DNA of 10,384 nt from Volvariella volvacea V23 (Eukaryota; Basidiomycota; Agaricomycetes; Agaricales; Pluteaceae), in NCBI GenBank assembly GCA_000349905.1, contig KB722750.1, forward strand, positions 306,297 through 316,680, written 5' to 3'. Numbering within the stretch: the stretch's first letter is position 1; each line of letters begins with the position of its first letter. The translations under genes were made by a program, and so were the position numbers. This document shows positions 9,582-10,384 of this stretch, piece by piece. The notes under the pieces were generated by a model. The model saw nothing but the letters and a program-made list of their open reading frames with translations. It was not told the DNA's origin and searched no databases.

Positions 9582-9643
9582 AAGCAACTACGAGCTAGCC
9601 TCTTCACTTTCACCCTTACTTACTATTCTTCGCTTGGGAATAG
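9561..9643 (+). repeat. 19-bp direct repeat in the LTR
   Basis: ATTCTTCGCTTGGGAATAG occurs at 9561-9579 and again at 9625-9643, 64 bp apart. The first copy contains the right arm of the palindrome at 9540-9581, so the second copy could pair with the same left arm over nine bases. Confidence 0.75.
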
Positions 9644-9671
9644 AATCTGAGTATTCGCTTTTTCCACAACA

Positions 9672-9676
9672 CTTGA
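9672..9676. repeat. target-site duplication, right copy
   Basis: CTTGA follows the terminal CA of the LTR and is part of the interrupted array unit that continues as TTAATTCTTATAACTG. Confidence 0.85.
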
Positions 9677-10384
9677 TTAATTCTTATAACTGTTTCATCT
9701 CTCAGAGAGTGAGTTGCTCCAGATTTTGAATGGTTTGATTAATTCTCACAACTGTTTCATTTCTCAGTTTGTGAGTTGCTTTAAATTTTGAATGGCTTTA
9801 TTGATACTTACAACTATTTTATCTCTCAGTTTGTGAGTTGCTCCAGATTTTGAATGGCTTGATTGATGCTCACAACTGTTTCATCTCCCAGGAAGTGAGT
9901 TGTTCCACATGTTGAATAGCTTGATTGATGCTCATGATTGTTTCATCTCTCAGTCTGTGAGTTGCTCTACATTTTGAATAGTTTGATTGATTCTCACAAC
10001 TGTTTCATCTCTCAGGAAGTAAGTTGTTCCACATTTTGAATGGCTTGATTGATTTCCACAACTGTTTTATTTCTCAGTTTGTGAGTTGCTCCATATTTTG
10101 AATGGCTTTCTTGATTCTCACAACTGTTTATCTCTCAGTTTGTGAGTTGCTCCATATTTTGAATGGCTTGATTAATGCTTACAACTGTTTTATCTCTCAG
10201 TGGGTGAGTTGCTTCAGATTTTGAATGGCTTGATTGATTCTTACAACTGTTTCATCTCAGATTATGAGTTGCTCCAGATTTTGAATGATTTGATTGATTC
10301 TCACAACTGTTTCATCTCTTAGTTTGTGAGTTGCTTCACATTTTGAATGGCTTGATTGATTTCTACAACTATTTTATTTCTCAG
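9677..10384 (+). repeat. 62-bp minisatellite, right block, continues past window end
   Basis: The rest of unit 5 occupies 9677-9708. Further units start at 9709, 9771, 9833, 9895, 9957, 10019, 10081, 10142, 10204, 10264 and 10326, and the last runs to the window edge. Spacing is 62 bp except 61 (10081) and 60 (10204). Over both blocks, 13 of 16 units begin GTGAGT, one GTAAGT, one GTGAGC and one ATGAGT. Every unit whose end is visible finishes in CAG or TAG. Most other changes are transitions (TTGATTGAT/TTGATTAAT, CTCACAAC/CTTACAAC). No open frame runs through the block. Confidence 0.95.

Larger units (their letters stand above)
8914..9671. mobile_element. solo LTR of a retrotransposon
   Basis: The 758-bp element begins TGTCAGGGCTCG, ends TTCCACAACA, and is flanked by the 5-bp duplication CTTGA. 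This is the form left after recombination between the two LTRs of a retroelement. No internal region, primer-binding site or polyprotein frame is present. It interrupts one unit of the 62-bp array, and excising it plus one CTTGA restores a 62-bp unit. Inside are a terminal hairpin (AGGGCTC / GAGCCCT, 8918-8935, loop GTAA), two copies of TGACGCCCACCAAGCG (8957, 9018), long pyrimidine-rich runs at about 9045-9240, and two copies of GCTTACGCGT (9358, 9381). There is also a TATA-like stretch at 9516-9523 and a palindrome with a repeated 19-mer near the right end. The Gypsy or Copia class cannot be told from the LTR alone. Its many CpGs, against their near-absence around it, suggest a younger age. 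Confidence 0.88.

Noticed and set aside
8638..10384. CRISPR-like repeat array.
   Set aside because: There are no unique spacers between repeats: units are contiguous, about 62 bp, and vary by point changes. The setting is eukaryotic.

Overview
The window looks like nuclear DNA of a filamentous fungus, most likely a basidiomycete of the Agaricomycetes. The genes are split by short introns (about 50-70 nt) with GTRNGT-type donors and CTRAC/CTRAY-like branch sites. Two of the three loci show family patterns I associate with that group: an F-box protein with a coiled-coil lead and leucine-rich tail, and a helical-bundle plus ubiquitin-like-domain protein. No prokaryotic operon, rRNA or tRNA gene was seen. 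All family assignments come from motif reading without a database search.

Left part (1-2479), minus strand: a decayed F-box/LRR-type gene whose recognisable pieces lie in three reading frames with in-frame stops, followed by about 0.5-0.6 kb with nothing recognisable. Centre-left (2480-5139), minus strand: a multi-exon gene of unknown function. Its last exons join cleanly; its 5' end is tentative. Centre (5140-6584): no gene I can support, but the last 550 bp is a plausible promoter with a hairpin-like palindrome and three TGTTTAC motifs.

Centre-right (6585-8540), plus strand: the best gene of the window. A seven-exon model can be built by hand with every phase matching. It gives 529 residues: a basic, disordered N-terminus, a short hydrophobic Asn/Gly/Val motif, a MLKL-NTD/HeLo-like helical bundle, a ubiquitin-like domain, and a CX2C...CX2C zinc knuckle pair whose second half is completed across the last splice junction. 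One intron is best explained as a GC-AG intron.

Right part (8587-10384): a minisatellite of about 62-bp units, at least 16 copies running off the window. Each unit begins with GTGAGT and ends with CTCAG-like sequence, so each resembles a miniature intron. A 758-bp TG...CA element flanked by a 5-bp CTTGA duplication (a solo LTR) sits inside one unit. Removing it with one duplication copy restores a 62-bp unit exactly. From about 7960 rightwards the DNA, including the last two exons of the gene, is poor in CpG and rich in TpG/AT, whereas the solo LTR is CpG-rich. This suggests an old, mutated landscape with a younger insertion.
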